The position numbers and the translations under genes are program-made. Under the pieces are notes generated by a model. The model ran no database searches and was not told where the DNA came from. It worked only from the letters and a program-made list of their open reading frames with translations. Shown in pieces: positions 45,790-58,753 of a DNA stretch of 64,000 nucleotides (the stretch's first letter is position 1; each line of letters begins with the position of its first letter). This DNA comes from Capitulum mitella. Its lineage: Eukaryota > Arthropoda > Thecostraca > Pollicipedomorpha > Pollicipedidae. The stretch is taken from contig CP099842.1 in the NCBI GenBank assembly GCA_030062745.1, positions 7,049,822 through 7,113,821 of the forward strand. Reading direction: 5' to 3'.

Positions 45790-47892
45790 GGTGGGAATGA
45801 TACTTCAGTCCTCTTAGTGGTCTCGGAGTTCTGGCGACGATGCTATTCGACGACTTGCAGCAGGTACTGCTTTTTCCCTTCATCCTTCGTCAGTGCCTTG
45901 TTGTATACTTGGATAAGAGCCACAGTTCGTTCGGCGAAGTCGCTAACTACCGCGATCCCGCACAGGACTTCCTTAGCGTTCGTGAAACCAGGTGCTGTCT
46001 CCCAATCAGCGGTATCGGCGGCAAGGAAGTCCATGTTGCTGCCGTAGGCTTTCAGGTTGCCCACCGACTTTGCGGTAATGAAGTCGACGATGATCTGCCT
46101 GGACGAGAACCTCCTTTTCTGCGAGATCCACTTGCGCTCGCTGGGAGGACTCTCCGATCCCTGTTCCTGGAGTGCCGCGATCATCCTCGTCTTCATCTCA
46201 CACGGCACGCCCTCGTCGAAGAACGACACACCAGTCAGTTCTTCGCTGGGGCACCGTAATAGGTGATTGTTATAATAAATCATATGTCGACTATAATGTC
46301 ATAATAGAAAATAGGTGATCGGCAAACTCCTTGGAGATCCCCTTCGAAATTTCAGCATTCACATCAGGCTTTGCAGAACGGCCAGGTCGTGCACGGAAGC
46401 GCTGACCGCCGATGAAGAGCAGAACCATGCACTGACGTACAAAACAACCATGAAAGAGACGAAGCGCTTGAGTGCTCCCAATCCACTGAGAGTCACGCAG
46501 AACTGACGGCAAAGCAAGAAGATCTTGATCCCGCAGATTATGCGCCCCATCCATCTGGCGCGATGGAACCATCTATCTGGCACGTTGGAGAGCACCTGGC
46601 TGGGGAACTTGATTCCCTGTGGAGGCTCTTGAGCAAAGGGGATAATCGAGACCTCAAAGAACCAACGATAATCATCGCTAGGCTGGATTTCAGCGAGCTT
46701 CTCACGGCAGAAGGCGACGAAACGATCATTGGAAGAGAAAAACGTCGCGGCCACTGCTAGCTCCAGGTCTTCATACACCATAGGTTCAAACTTGTTCCAA
46801 TCAATGAGCCTCCATCTCTTCTTGAAGCTCTTGAACAAGGAGATCCCGGTCCCGAAGACGGACCGAAGCGTGTGGAGAAAGCCGCCTCTGCCACCAGTTC
46901 GACAATATGATGACGACAAGCAAAGTGAATAGGCCGTCACTGAAGCTTCTGCTGAAGAAGCGTGTTTGCTCCCACAACTTGTCCAGTATTGCTGGAGGTG
47001 TTGTCGAAGCTCATGCCGACGACGTTGTCCGAAACCTCCCAGTCTTCCAGACAAAGCGCGACAACGTCGGCTGGCGTTGCTCCGGCTCTACTTAAAACTT
47101 CCAAACACCGAAGAGCTTGGCGGCACTTCTTGGACCGGTTACAATGACAGAGTCGATCCACCTTTTCGTTTCCATCGTCAATAACAGTTTGCCGTCCCAG
47201 TGGACCACCAGGTTGGGTGACGCGAAGAAGAATGCTAGATTTCGTCCGTAATGGCTTTCCTCTGCGATCTACGTGCGCGCCTGCCCGAGCTTCTGTGATC
47301 GCCAGTTCAGAGGAGTCGTGGCCGAGGACCGAAGCCGTCGCCGATAGGAAGTGAACTCCAGAGCGATCATTGAGCTTGGTCCGATCGAGGGCTGGGCGCC
47401 GAATGACCCTGCAGTCGGTGCGCCCCTAAGCCCCAATAACCAACCAACCAACCGATCGAGGGCTGCTGCCTGACCAGGAGTGGCGATGTTCTTGGCTCTC
47501 CTGCAGGGCCGCTTCGAAGGCATGGCCAAGGGCTGCGAGTCATCCTGATCTGTCAGTTGTGTGTTGTCGGTAGGCGAGTATCCCAGCTGGGCAGTTGCCT
47601 CATGCTCGGTCTGCTGTGTAATTTTACGGCGGGCCCTTTAAAGCTTCGGCCTACTGTTGTCGTTGAAGAGCTCGCTCCTCCTTCTCAGAAGGGAACTTAT
47701 CGAATACCACCATGACGCCTCGGCGACCTGGCTCCCTTTGGGCCTAGAGAATGTCTTTATCCTCTTGGTTTTGATGATCTTAATGGTGCCGACAAAGGCA
47801 AGGTCAAAAAGATTGTTAAAGTTGTCCCTAAATCCATTCTTCTTGTCAATTTCCGGCGTGAACCTCCAGAATTTGCCTTTGGTACTGGTCAA
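45790..47892 (-). pseudogene. Decayed transposase-like gene (RNase H-fold, hAT-like), minus strand
   Basis: Fragments in different frames read in order along the minus strand: FDLAFVGTIKIIK (47.8 kb), KNIATPGQAAALDR (47.5 kb), DNVVGMSFDNTSSNTGQVVG (47.0 kb), RFVAFCREKLAEIQPSDDYR and HRARWMGRIICGIKIFLL (46.6-46.7 kb), and VALIQVYNKALTKDE (45.9 kb). From memory this order matches a widespread, poorly described family in arthropod and cnidarian genomes. Its FD.TSSNTG and ARWM motifs suggest an RNase H-like transposase. At least four frameshifts and one insertion (47395-47465) show it is dead. Family name not verified. Confidence 0.6.
47381..47465 (+). mobile_element. 57-bp truncated retroposon with 14-bp target-site duplication
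   Basis: CCGATCGAGGGCTG is present at 47381-47394 and again at 47452-47465. Between them is a 57-bp insert that ends in an AACC-repeat tail preceded by CCCCTAAGCCCCAATAACC. Ignoring insert plus one duplicate (71 bp), the minus-strand reading of the host pseudogene continues in frame across the junction (AAALDR then TKLNDRSG). The shape is that of a 5'-truncated SINE- or LINE-type copy. Confidence 0.75.
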
Positions 47893-50800
47893 GCTTCCTG
47901 TTGAGCTTCATCACGTTCCGCTCCGGTGCAGTGAGAATACGGGGTTTGTTCCACACCTTCATCATTTCGCGGACGATCTGTGTTTTCACCTACCTCTGGT
48001 AAGCCTATCCACACGGTGGGACTGAAAATATTGCTGCAGCACTTCTCCCGCGAAGGCAGTTCTGAGCACCGGTCAACCAAAATTCGGCTTTTTCTCGTGG
48101 TGCAGCCATAGTGGCACAGACTTCCGTTATAAAAGGTACTTTCTGCATTGACGCAGGTGGTCCTTTAATATCCTGACGTCTAAGAACGCGCGGGAATTGC
48201 CAGACCGGCACCGTGGGTTACCGTGGCATGGCAAGGCGTGGTACTTCAAATATATAAGTCACAGTCTGCAAACGATGGCCAGAATATTGGCGAGATGTTG
48301 CGGCAGCTTCGATTCTTCCCTAAATGAGACAGTAGGTTGCCTCTCCGGGATAGTTTCTGTTGATCTAATCTATCCCCAAAATACATTTTCTCGCCGAATT
48401 TTGGCCATATGTTTTTCAACACTGCGCAGAAGTGTAAAAGCTGTTCCAACACAGGCAGAATAAACTTCTCCATTTCCAGGTTATCGGCCCCAAAATAAAA
48501 AAGTCACCTCAGATTGAAATATTCGCCTTAGTCCTGCCTCAGTGAGATATCATCAACATTCGTCATTATCTGCAGTCTGGGCCATGCCACGTTCGTTAAG
48601 CAGATGAAGCATGCTCATAGGATGCTCAAACCCATGCACTAGGAGCAGCAAGATTGACGGTTTTAATATATGACTGATTAATTTTCTGTTTTCCTCGCGT
48701 AAAACTCGGGTTTAACCGCCTAGTTCAATGAAGTTCTACCAATCAGGTACTGGGATTTTAGCAGGGTTTTCGGATCAGGATGATTGGTGATGACTACAAC
48801 ACTGCTGGACTGTTACCGCATTCATATAAACCTTATCTCACCACAGCGAAACCGCCCTGCGCACCAGCTCACCCTTCAGTTTCCTTGCGCTTGAACACAT
48901 CAAAGATGGTTATCATCAGTGCTTACCATGCAATGAAACGCCTTGGCCGCCCACCAGACAATCGCGGCATCGAGTGCCGGCGTACTAATTACGAAACACG
49001 TTCGCCAGCGGTCACTAGGTGTGCCTGCAATACGCATTATAAAGTGATGCTTCTAAGTGTACTCCCACATTACTCAGTGATTCAACACATCCTTCGTTGA
49101 TAAGATGCTGCTTTGCGAGCGCAGCGGTTTATGGAATACCTTCCTGGGTACGCTAGTACACCTGGCTGTTTTTTTCTTTGCATGGGCAAAGGATCTTGAC
49201 TGGGGGGGCAAAGTGTCCGACTGGGGGGGCATTTGCCCCCCCAGTTAACATGTTAAAATAGGCCCTGGGTCTGAGACATGACGGTGCCACCCCCTTGTCG
49301 CTTTGTCGTGGAATGCCCCAGCTCTTGAAATGGCCAAAGGACCTAGAGTATTGCCAGAGACGCTTCTGTCACGCCTAAGAGAGAATTATAGGGGGCTCTT
49401 GTTATTATCTGAGGGACTTCTTAGACAGAAAACATGTTCCATGGACGGCAGGAGGGATCCTGAGATGGCTTAAACGTCCTTGAAACTACCAGATAGGTCC
49501 ATGGGTGCCCTAGGTGCCCCTCAAACTGTCAAAAAGGAGCGCTGACACCACTGTAGGGTCCTGCCACGGTAGACACCTGAAACCATCAAAATTGTCGTTT
49601 TAAGTATAAGAGGGAACATAGTATAAGCTAGCAAAAACGTCTCCTGAAACTAGGTGGAGGCGGAGGGGCTCCTGGAGGTCCAAATACAAATACGACGTTT
49701 CAACGAGAGGAAGGGACGCCACCTAAAATCCTGCTGTTCCCATATTTCGTCCAATTCTTAGGGAATGAAATGCAAAATTCTCTCAAATAAGGTGAGACGC
49801 TTGAATTTTCTCCGTTACTTTATATCGTGAAAACACCAAATTACATCAAATAGTTCCCCCTGAGCCCGAGCAGATCAACGTTTTTTCATATCCGCAAAGC
49901 GAAAAAAATGGGGCCCCGGCCGGGAGGGGACCTCGCGCTGACCATTCCCCCTCCCCCCGGCGAAATCCTGGATCGACCGCTGCATCTTTTGATAGGTTGT
50001 TGTTCATAACCAGACCCGATACTCTCGGACTTTTGTAGTAAATTGTGAGCTTGATGCCGTTATGAGGATTTGAATAGACACAGTTTCTTGCTGCCATATC
50101 ACGGATAACTTTCCCTTCGGCTTTATGGACAATTAACATCCTGCTCTGAAAGTGCAGTTGTACGCATGGGTGGAGAATGCGGTGTGGCGGATGTGGCCTC
50201 CGACACGTCAACTTCAAAAGCTGGTGTGGCATTTCATACCATTTTTTAACAGAGTGTTTCCGAAGTTGGGTGCGACATGGAACCATCCAAGCCCAGAAGT
50301 TTGCTCTTTTTTCAAAATGATAGAGTGCATTAAAAAAATACATTACACACCGGAAGCATTCAGATTATGGAACAGTGTCATCATAGAGCACTCCATTCCA
50401 GTGTCTTTTAGGGCGTTTCTGCTCCAAAAGCCAATGAGGCCCTGATATAGCGCCTCTCAAGATAACTTTGACGTAGGGGTTGGTACCTTCGTATCACCTC
50501 CCAGCTAAATACAATGGTGCTAATGAACAGCAGAGCCGAAAAATCTATCTCTGTCAGCTCCCAACCGAAGCTCAATTGAATGATTCTCCACATACTAAAC
50601 ACTATGTTACATTTCCGCGAATGATGAAAACGATAAAATTGATCTAATTTCCCAAAAATATTCTCAACAAAGGAGTTGGCCCAAAACATACAACATATGT
50701 CCAATAGCCTGACTCGGCGTTCCTTGCTCGGGCCGAAATGCTGCCGAAAATGTGAGCTTTTTTGATGACTGGCGTTAAGAGCAGTGGTCCCGCACCTGCT

Positions 50801-51200
50801 CGCTGTATAATATATGAAGGGTGTGCGGTTGGGTGTGTCGCTAACCTCAGATCTCGGCAAGCGCATGATATCTTCAAGAGAGTACACCAGAAACTAACAT
50901 ATTTGAAAGAATTTTTGAAAAAGAAGAAACTTGGAGCCTGCGCCAGGCGACTGAATTTCGCGTTGTTTGTTGTTGACTTGCATTTTTTTTAGCGAAATCT
51001 TAAAGAAATGACGTTGTTTTCTACCAGACTGAACAGATGATCTCATTCGTAGCATTCCGAGGCAATCTGACGTCGAATTAACCACAGACTAACATTTTTA
51101 GTAATATGCAGTCGTTACGAACCGACTCAGCCGTTTCTGGTTTTATCCAACAAGACATCATCATCGCGACCCGTTTTCTTTACGCCACGAGGAGCCCACG
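47893..51200. other. Repeat-rich intergenic DNA, no supported gene
   Basis: Up to about 48.2 kb the minus strand may hold the eroded 5' end of the transposase-like pseudogene. Beyond it I see no coding family. The open frame at 50.15-50.45 kb (plus strand, 97 codons) has no recognised motif. Confidence 0.4.
49200..49690. repeat. Inverted relative of the 42.5-42.9 kb array
   Basis: TTGTCGCTTTGTCGTGGAAT at 49295 is the reverse complement of ATTCCACGACAAAGCGACA near 42857. TCTGAGACATGA and drifted TGAAACTACC/GGTCC words follow, and AGGGCCTATTTTA-type sequence is shared with 45148. G7 runs border it at 49200-49245. Confidence 0.6.
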
Positions 51201-51322
51201 CATCACTCAACGACCAAGTCGCACCTCGACATCAGCTGAGACATCAGGTGACGATGCTTCAACGTGGCGTAGATAATGCCATGCCTGGCACTTTCTCCAA
51301 CAACTGCGCTGGCACCACCCGA

Positions 51323-51506
51323 GACCACTTTCACGGCTCGTTCCACAGACTGTGTGAAGACGGGGAACAGGCCCACTTCCAGAGGAGACTGTGGTATGTT
51401 TAAGACCTCTCTGTCTGGCTGCCTCCGTGACCACTTTCACGGCTCGTTCCACAGACTATGTGTGGACTGGGAACAGGCCCATTTCCAAAGGAGACTGCAG
51501 TATGTC
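51323..51506. repeat. Direct duplication of a ~77-bp segment
   Basis: The sequence beginning GACCACTTTCACGGCTCGTT at 51323 recurs at 51429 (106-bp period), with about ten differences over 77 bp, including ACAGGCCCA and GGAGACTG landmarks. Confidence 0.8.
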
Positions 51507-52739
51507 TGGCGGTTCACTGGTGGTTTGGCTACCCCAGCCAATGACTTGTTCATAATTTGGGCTGCGAAGTTGACTGCGAGCAGCTTATATTTCCTCACTT
51601 CCTTATCTCGGCCTTGCCTGAACCCCGGGATCAGTTGCACGGCTCTCTCCCTAACGCCTGGGTCCGCATCGGCAGCCATCGTCAATAGAACAGCTCCGGG
51701 ATGGCACCAGTAGGCGTTCCGCTGCGTTACCGGCCGTACTGTATTCTGGAGATGAGGAGGGAGACTCCGGAGGTAATGCAGGCTGCGGATGACGTCCTGA
51801 GGGCCACTGGCGCAGTAGCAGTTTTGTCTGATCGCGAACCACATCGGCGCGTAGTGACGAAGGATGAACGGTACCGGGTTGCGGAGGTCGTTACTGGGTA
51901 AAGCCGTAGATGGGTAAATCCGCAGTAGACGAGTAGCGAGAGTCAAACATCTGGAAAAACGAAACACAAAAAGTTCCTTATTTTTCCGACCACAGCTCGG
52001 TTTTTGTTTAATAAAGCATGTACTGGATCGCAAGTGCATGACATTGCACGGCGGTAACGTGGATGTATGACTAACAAGGGCTATTGTCAGGCTGATAACA
52101 TGTTCCTATATTAACAGAGATCCAATTAAAACAACGGGGAACGATTGTGTTGACTCGCAACTTTTTCATTTTAACAAGTAAGTACATTCTCTTTGAAAAT
52201 GTTTTAACCAGTATTGAATTATTTACCCGACTTAAGCTGCAACTTTGGTAACAAAAAAAAAGCAAGGCAAACAGCAGACGAAGAATAGTGGGCGTTCCAT
52301 AGTGTGGCTGAGCTACGTTTCAGCAGGCGTGGTTCAGTGGCCTGGTCTTCCGTCTCGCGACCTGCTCTGTGACTGCTCCTCTTTGAACAGCAATGGCCAG
52401 GTCGTCTAACGTTACCTAGTCCTTACTCAGATCATCCAACACAGCCTCATCCATGTTTTCTACCTCCATCTCTACCGCTTCAAACGCAGTTATTGGCAGG
52501 TTTTCGACGGATGCTGCGGCGGCCTTTCCGAGCGAGCCGGTGAAGGACTGCGGGCCGTTTGCTGTCCCGTCACACCTCTTGAAAACTCCATGGAGGTTAA
52601 GCTCGTTGGCATAAAGCTGGCATATGAGCCCGTGCACTGGCCGCTGCTGCGTAACTTCAAACAAACGGCAAGCGCCCCACGCAATCCAGTGCTCACCGAC
52701 GCGCCGTCGCAGCTCGTGGCTTAGACCTCCCCATCCCAT
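51437..52739 (-). pseudogene. Decayed gene of a second transposon-associated protein family
   Basis: Two minus-strand blocks read in order: CRLFEVTQQRPVHGLICQLY, ANELNLHGVFKRCDG and GPQSFTGSLGKA (52.4-52.7 kb), then YAPMWFAIRQNCYC, DVIRSLHYLRSLPP, TQRNAYWCHPGAVLLTM and VRERAVQLIPGFR (51.5-51.9 kb). I recall the same string of motifs in many arthropod and cnidarian genomes as multi-copy uncharacterised proteins. Here the linking region (51.95-52.4 kb) is lost or scrambled, so it is a relic. Confidence 0.5.
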
Positions 52740-55700
52740 TCACAGGAAATTGCGACCAGCTCGGTGAACTGATCTATGACCTTTTCTTACCACGGTGTGA
52801 AATGAGCTACGGATTCCCCTTCGGGCTCCGAGAGTACCATAACGTGCTCCTCCTGCGCAGTAGCGGCGGAAGCGGGGGGGGGGGAGCAACTGGAGTAAAG
52901 TGCTCCCCATCCAAAGACATGGTGGGCAAACACATGTTTTTGCCCCCGCAAAAAAATGGCTGCATGACATATACAAGTTTTTGGCAGCCAAGGCTTCGAA
53001 TAGAAATTGGTTATAGCGGCACGCAGTTTTAAAACTGCGTTGCTTATGCCGCTGTGTCACAAGTTCCCTGATCATTTCTGTACACGTCTGTAAAAGGCTG
53101 TAAAAACAATTGGTCGTGTTCCTTTGAAATTGATGAAATGAAAACAAGTTTACATGTCGCGTTTTCCATCTTTTGCTCGTCGCGATTCAAACCAGCTCAT
53201 TTTGTTTACAGCTCAACACGAAATTGTTCGATGGGACTGGGTTTGAGGCAACCTCCGATTTCGGGATTTCAAAAACGTTATAAAAACACTGTGTTTAGAC
53301 AGAGATGGATAGCGATAGGTCAAGTAAGACGAAGACCAAAATACAAGCTCTGTACCAAAGCAGAATCAGAACAAGATGGTTTCGTTAGTGACTTTAAGTA
53401 TCTGTATGCCTCTATGTGTACAAATATTTGGGCCGGTAACTTAGCCAGGACCCCCTAAATAATTTAGGCATACGAAAGGGACCCCCGGCATTTGTCTAAA
53501 TAGGCTCCCCTGGCCGGGAAAGGCAAACCCACTCCTCCGCATGCACCTACCAAAAGGCATATGTAAGGACTGGAAAGGATGCTCCTCTGCAAATGAGCCG
53601 CCAGCCAGGAAAGGTCCTCCTGTCATGGGATGGTGTCGGCATGGCGGGGAAGGGGGCCCAATGACGTAGCCTAAGCCAAGAGCCCTAGGGGCCTTATCAT
53701 CCCAACTTCAGAAATTCTCAATTCTCAATAACGCAAATGCACCACAATATGTTTTGAACATTTTTTATGACAGGTGTAAATATGGATGCGCGAAAGGGGA
53801 ATTTTTCGATGAGAGGAGGGCACCTATGACTGACTGCAGTCGCAACCACGCGACAAATTCTCGAGACTTGAACTGGGTAATAATACGCCTGCCGCACTCC
53901 TCAGCTGCTTGCCGTGGAGCGTTACAACCACGCTATGAATGTCACCGTAGTGCCGCTGCGCTGCGCCGCCACTGTGTCCTGCAGTTCCGCTAGTTACCAC
54001 CACGGCGCGGGAAGTCAACAGCCCTGCCGACACTTCGCACCACATACCGGGCTCGGGCGTGCTACGTCACAGGCTGGGAATATGCATAAAAAAGAGGGCG
54101 TTATTTTTACGATGTTTATTACATTTATTTTTTCTCCTGTGAAAATCGGATCATGCTGATACATCGTCGAAGTGTGATAAATTTAGCATAAAGAATTTTC
54201 GCCCTGTTTGTTATTTATGAGCAATTATTACAATGACATAATTATTCACATTTACCATTCGATGACGGCTGTAGTGTACCATTGCAGCATACCTATCTGT
54301 GGGTCAGGCGCGGGGACAGGAAATGTGATCCTGGGTAAATCCCTGGACAGCATAATCAAGTTGGTCATAGTGCCGTAAAACGCAAGTAATTTCAGTAGAG
54401 CTGGGTGTATAATTCACCTCTGCAGTTTTCAGTCCTTGAGGTGCGAGATGCACCGGTGGATAACATGGGACACGGTTCGAAACCTCGCTTAGCGAGGATC
54501 AGAAATCATACACATGGAATCCCCATGAGTTTTACTGCTATCGGTCACACTCATTCTCAATGACATTGAAGAATAAGTTCCACGCACGCTTAGTATTCTA
54601 GTCTTGGAGGCCTCCGTAGTTTTCAAGGAACCCTCAGTCCCCCCCATTCGCTGGGACGGCCCGAAAAGATCTGGGCTACGCCACTGACTTGAACCGTCTT
54701 GACTGGTGTTCAGGATACCTTTCTGAAGTCTACGTTTTGCCAAAATATTTGCGCTGTGTCCTATATGGATGCGAACCCGGTAAAAGAATTCGTTTGTATA
54801 TTAAAGGCGATAAGTCTTTGTGTACGTCCGGTCTAGGTGTAAAGCATATGATAAATTAAGACCTCATTACAAACCAAAACTACTGTGCCGGAGGACAGTG
54901 GGGGCTCCAGTGATTCGTCCATCATCATCACAGTAATTTCATCACATTGATTTCTTGTCATGTCTGGTCTAAACCCAAAACGAAGTGACCTAAATCCGAG
55001 GAGAAATCAGAATTTACGGGTACTTTAGGTTCCGCGGAATGGGGGTGGCTGGATCCGCGAACGGTTGGCCCTCCCCCATCCCGAAATAGGTTCTGCCGTC
55101 TTTGCTCCTGCGTGGATGACGAAAATCTCTTAGCAAATGTAACATATTTTCTGCCATCAAAATACAGTGTCACAAGTCCTGTGTCGCGCAGCATATCAGC
55201 CCTCTAGCTTGCCCCATTCTCACGAACACGGTCTCCAGTCCGCCAAACTTTCTTTGCATCCAGCACAAAACGTCTGTTTTGTGAGACGACACGGCCTGTA
55301 TCTGCCTGAAACCGCCACTGGGCCGTCACTGGGCCGTCACTCTCCGCTCTACCCCTCTCCCCACCTGGCCCGTCTATCGGTCACGGACATCGCGCTGCTT
55401 TGTTCACAGTCGGCGTTATCTGCTCGGTGGGATTCGAATGACTGGTTGGTGAGACAGGGAGAACACGGGCGGCCCTAACGATTGGCTAACGCCGGGAAAG
55501 AAAGCATGGTCAGGACAAGTTTTGGTTGTCCAATTATCCTCGAATTGCAAGCCTATAGCAGCTCTTGAAGGTAGCGTGGCAACATGCATGTCAGACTTTG
55601 CAACGAAATTAACCCTTTTCGATGGGTTCAGCCAACTTCATAACAGATTTTCGACTACATGTGGCAAAAATAAGACGAAAAACAACCTAAGTTTTCATTC

Positions 55701-56099
55701 CGAAGAGATCACTGCTGTATAAGCGTACGCACCGTAGTGGGGAGAAGTGAGACAATCGTGTCGTGCGAAAAACGCGCTTGGCTGCAAAATACTCTCTGGT
55801 ATGGACGTAAATCCGATATATTTCGACTGCGCTGTGCATTCTGATTAGACGCATGCCGTTGCTTTGCAAGATAATGCCAGAACTCGACATCTACGGCCAA
55901 TTTACGGAAGGTGCTCACGTGTTTCACTGATTCGCCGACAGGTGCGCTGTAACCAGCAGTGGCAGAACTTCAGTCGCCCAGTGCATGCTCCAAGTTTCTT
56001 CGTTTTTGAAAATTCCTTCACACTTGCTGTTTTTGGGTGCACCAATGTGAAAATCCCATATGATCGCCCGCAGTCTGCTCAAAAGTAGTCTTGACGAAC
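52740..56099. other. Repeat-rich intergenic DNA, no supported gene
   Basis: Contains a G11 run near 52877 and a GGGCTACGCCACTGA end of the kind seen on many small DNA elements (54673). No coding family recognised. Confidence 0.4.
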
Positions 56100-56127
56100 C
56101 CTACTGCACACTAAGGTGTGCAGTAGG
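56100..56127. repeat. 12-bp perfect hairpin next to a MITE
   Basis: CCTACTGCACAC and GTGTGCAGTAGG are separated by TAAG, 14 bp before the element at 56141. Confidence 0.8.
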
Positions 56128-56140
56128 TTTCCTCACTTTC

Positions 56141-56517
56141 AGGGGTGTCGATTTCTCTAAATGATTGGAGGGGAGGGAGTGGCCAAGCCGAGGGCGCTAT
56201 GACCTAACCTCCTCCCAAATGTGGGTTTCTCAACGGATTTGGCCCACTTTTAAGTCTTTTTTTGTTATTATGTATCGAATGGAAAACTACATGTATCCTC
56301 ATGTATACATATATGTAGATCGGTGCATCTCTTTAAGTTTTATTCTTTGTTTTCCGTCCATCTCTTATTTACTGAGGTCATTCTTTTCATATTATTACTC
56401 ATTTCCCTGTAAAACCGGCAGAAAGTATTGGGGGCGGTGCCGAACCAACATTGCTGGGGCCCAAACCAACACTGGGTGGGCCAGGACCCTCTCAAAAGAA
56501 TATAAATCGACACCCCT
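56141..56517. mobile_element. 377-bp MITE with 14-bp terminal inverted repeats, copy 1
   Basis: AGGGGTGTCGATTT at 56141 and AAATCGACACCCCT at 56504 are perfect inverted ends. The interior (AAATGTGGGTTTCTCAACGG, TTTTATTCTTTGTTTTCC, CATTTCCCTGTAAAACCGGC) is shared with 59173-59635. No transposase is encoded, so it is non-autonomous. I could not identify a clear target-site duplication. Confidence 0.8.
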
Positions 56518-57179
56518 GCTCAACTTTAAATAGTTTCCGGAATTTTTTTTTCAAAAATTTTTCCCACTTTAAATAGTTTCCGGGATTTTTGTCAAAATTT
56601 TTTCCCACTATTTGGTTTAATGTAGTAACAATGTCACCAATTTTAGAGGAATAAAAGCTTTTTAGGGGGTCGCTCAAGGCGACAAAAATTCTTCCTTTTC
56701 GAAAAATGGCCTTTTTCGATTTTTTTTGCTAGAGATTCCTTAATGACAGAATAAAAATTTCTGGCTTTCATGATCTTTTTTAGCTGTTAAGGAGCAGTGT
56801 GCCATTAAATCTGTTGAAACTGATGCATATTTAGGGGCCCTGCATCTACTTTGAAGGGCAGAGTTTTTACAAAGCGCATTGTCATTGGCTTCCGACTACT
56901 GCGCGCACTGGAAGGGGGACTTTCTTACCTCCATCTGTATTTCTTGAAAATCTTGAGAACGAATCTGATCTGGTCGCTGCTACTTTGTGACATTTATGGC
57001 AAGTGAATAACTCGTCGATTTACGCCGAAAAATCGAAAATCGGCCGGAAATTTTTGCAGTTTGAAGCATCTGTAGCCAAACAAACAATGAAAATAACGGA
57101 TGTCGCTGACGAATGGGAACTTTGCGAAAGGACTAGCTAAGATTGCCGTTTGAACATAATCAGCCGACAACATTCGGGC

Positions 57180-58275
57180 ATAAGTGATGGATGTACCAAG
57201 ACCAAAGCCAAGGTCAGTAAGCGTCAAGGTCATCAAAGGTGAAAGTCAAATATCTTGTAACCTGGTCCAGATTTGCTTTACGGCATTTCGATTTGCATGA
57301 AATATACATTCATAGAGCCCAATAAAAGCACACGTGCGCACATTTATACGCTTTTTTCAGGGCCAGTGCATATCAAGGTCATCAAAGGTCAAGGGTAACT
57401 ATTTTGCGACCTGGACCAGATTTGCTTTGCAATATCTCGATTTCTATGAAATATACATTCAAAGACCCCAATAAAACACGCTTGGCACATTCATAAGCAT
57501 TTGTATATGCATGTATGTATGTATGTATGTATGTATGTATGTATGTATACATATATGTATGTATGTGTATATACTTATGCATAAATAGATATATACATAT
57601 GTATATAATTTTTACGTTTTACATCGCTCAAACTGTGTAGCTGGGTTTATTACAACGAAACAGCTTTAGCGTAAACAGCTCACATAACACTTACTTAGGG
57701 TAAAAAACTTCATCCACGGACAATGACCTCGCTTCACTTCTTTTGACCTTGCCGAGGTTAGTAAACGACAGAAGTGATCAAATGAACCGATATTGGTTAT
57801 CTTGCAAATACGTCAAAAGATACGTGTAGCGCCCTTATCTACACTCAAGCTATTCCCTGTTGCTCGAAATGTGATCTACAAAAGTTAAAAATGACGCAAT
57901 AGATCAATGGCCTGACATGATGTCGACCCGAAACCCTCAGTCAAGACGCCAAATGAGTGGAAATTGCATATTCCACGTTTTAACGCTAAAACAAACACGC
58001 TTTCCCGTTTCGTTCTAAAAGTCATACGGAATGGCCTGTATAGGCCGAATAAGTGTCCAAAGTTAACCTTTTCGACCCCATTTGATTTTGAAGGTCTATG
58101 AATCTATGGCCATGAAAATTGCACACAATATAGACCATTAAAGCCCCACTCTGTCCACGAAACTCCATGTATCTGGCTTTTTCCGTTTACGAGATCGGAG
58201 GGGGACACTTTTGTGCCCTTTTCCAGTGCGCGTTAGCGCGAAACCCCCTTCCACCGCGCGTGTTCGGTAACAAGC
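57180..58275. repeat. Long repeat family, copy A, with TCAAGGTCA tandem units
   Basis: Begins with two ~145-bp tandem units, each TCAAGGTCATCAAAGGT, then CTGGWCCAGATTTGCTTT, then ATTTCTATGAAATATACATT, then CCAATAAAA. A GTAT microsatellite follows (57507-57550), then a unique body (CTCAAACTGTGTAGCTGGG to CCCTTCCACCGCGCGTG). It aligns collinearly with 62400-63765 at roughly 75 percent. Confidence 0.8.
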
Positions 58276-58312
58276 GCCCTCGTCCCTTGCATTCGTGGTG
58301 TCGCAATGTCGC

Positions 58313-58367
<55 letters not shown>

Positions 58368-58481
58368 CAGGAAATGATATTAATACGCATTACGTCAGTG
58401 TGCCAGAATGCGGTGTTAGGAGTGCTAGGTAAGCAGGGCTTGTTACCTAGTCGGTCTGTCCTTGTTACCTCGTCACCTAGT

Positions 58482-58525
<44 letters not shown>

Positions 58526-58654
58526 ACTAGGTGACGAGGTAACAAGGACAGACCGACTAGGTAACATATATATATATAGATATGTGTGTGTGTGTGTGTG
58601 TGTGTGTAAAAGGTCGTACCAAGATAAGCGTGTGTATCTTATCTTGGTACGACT

Positions 58655-58753
<99 letters not shown>

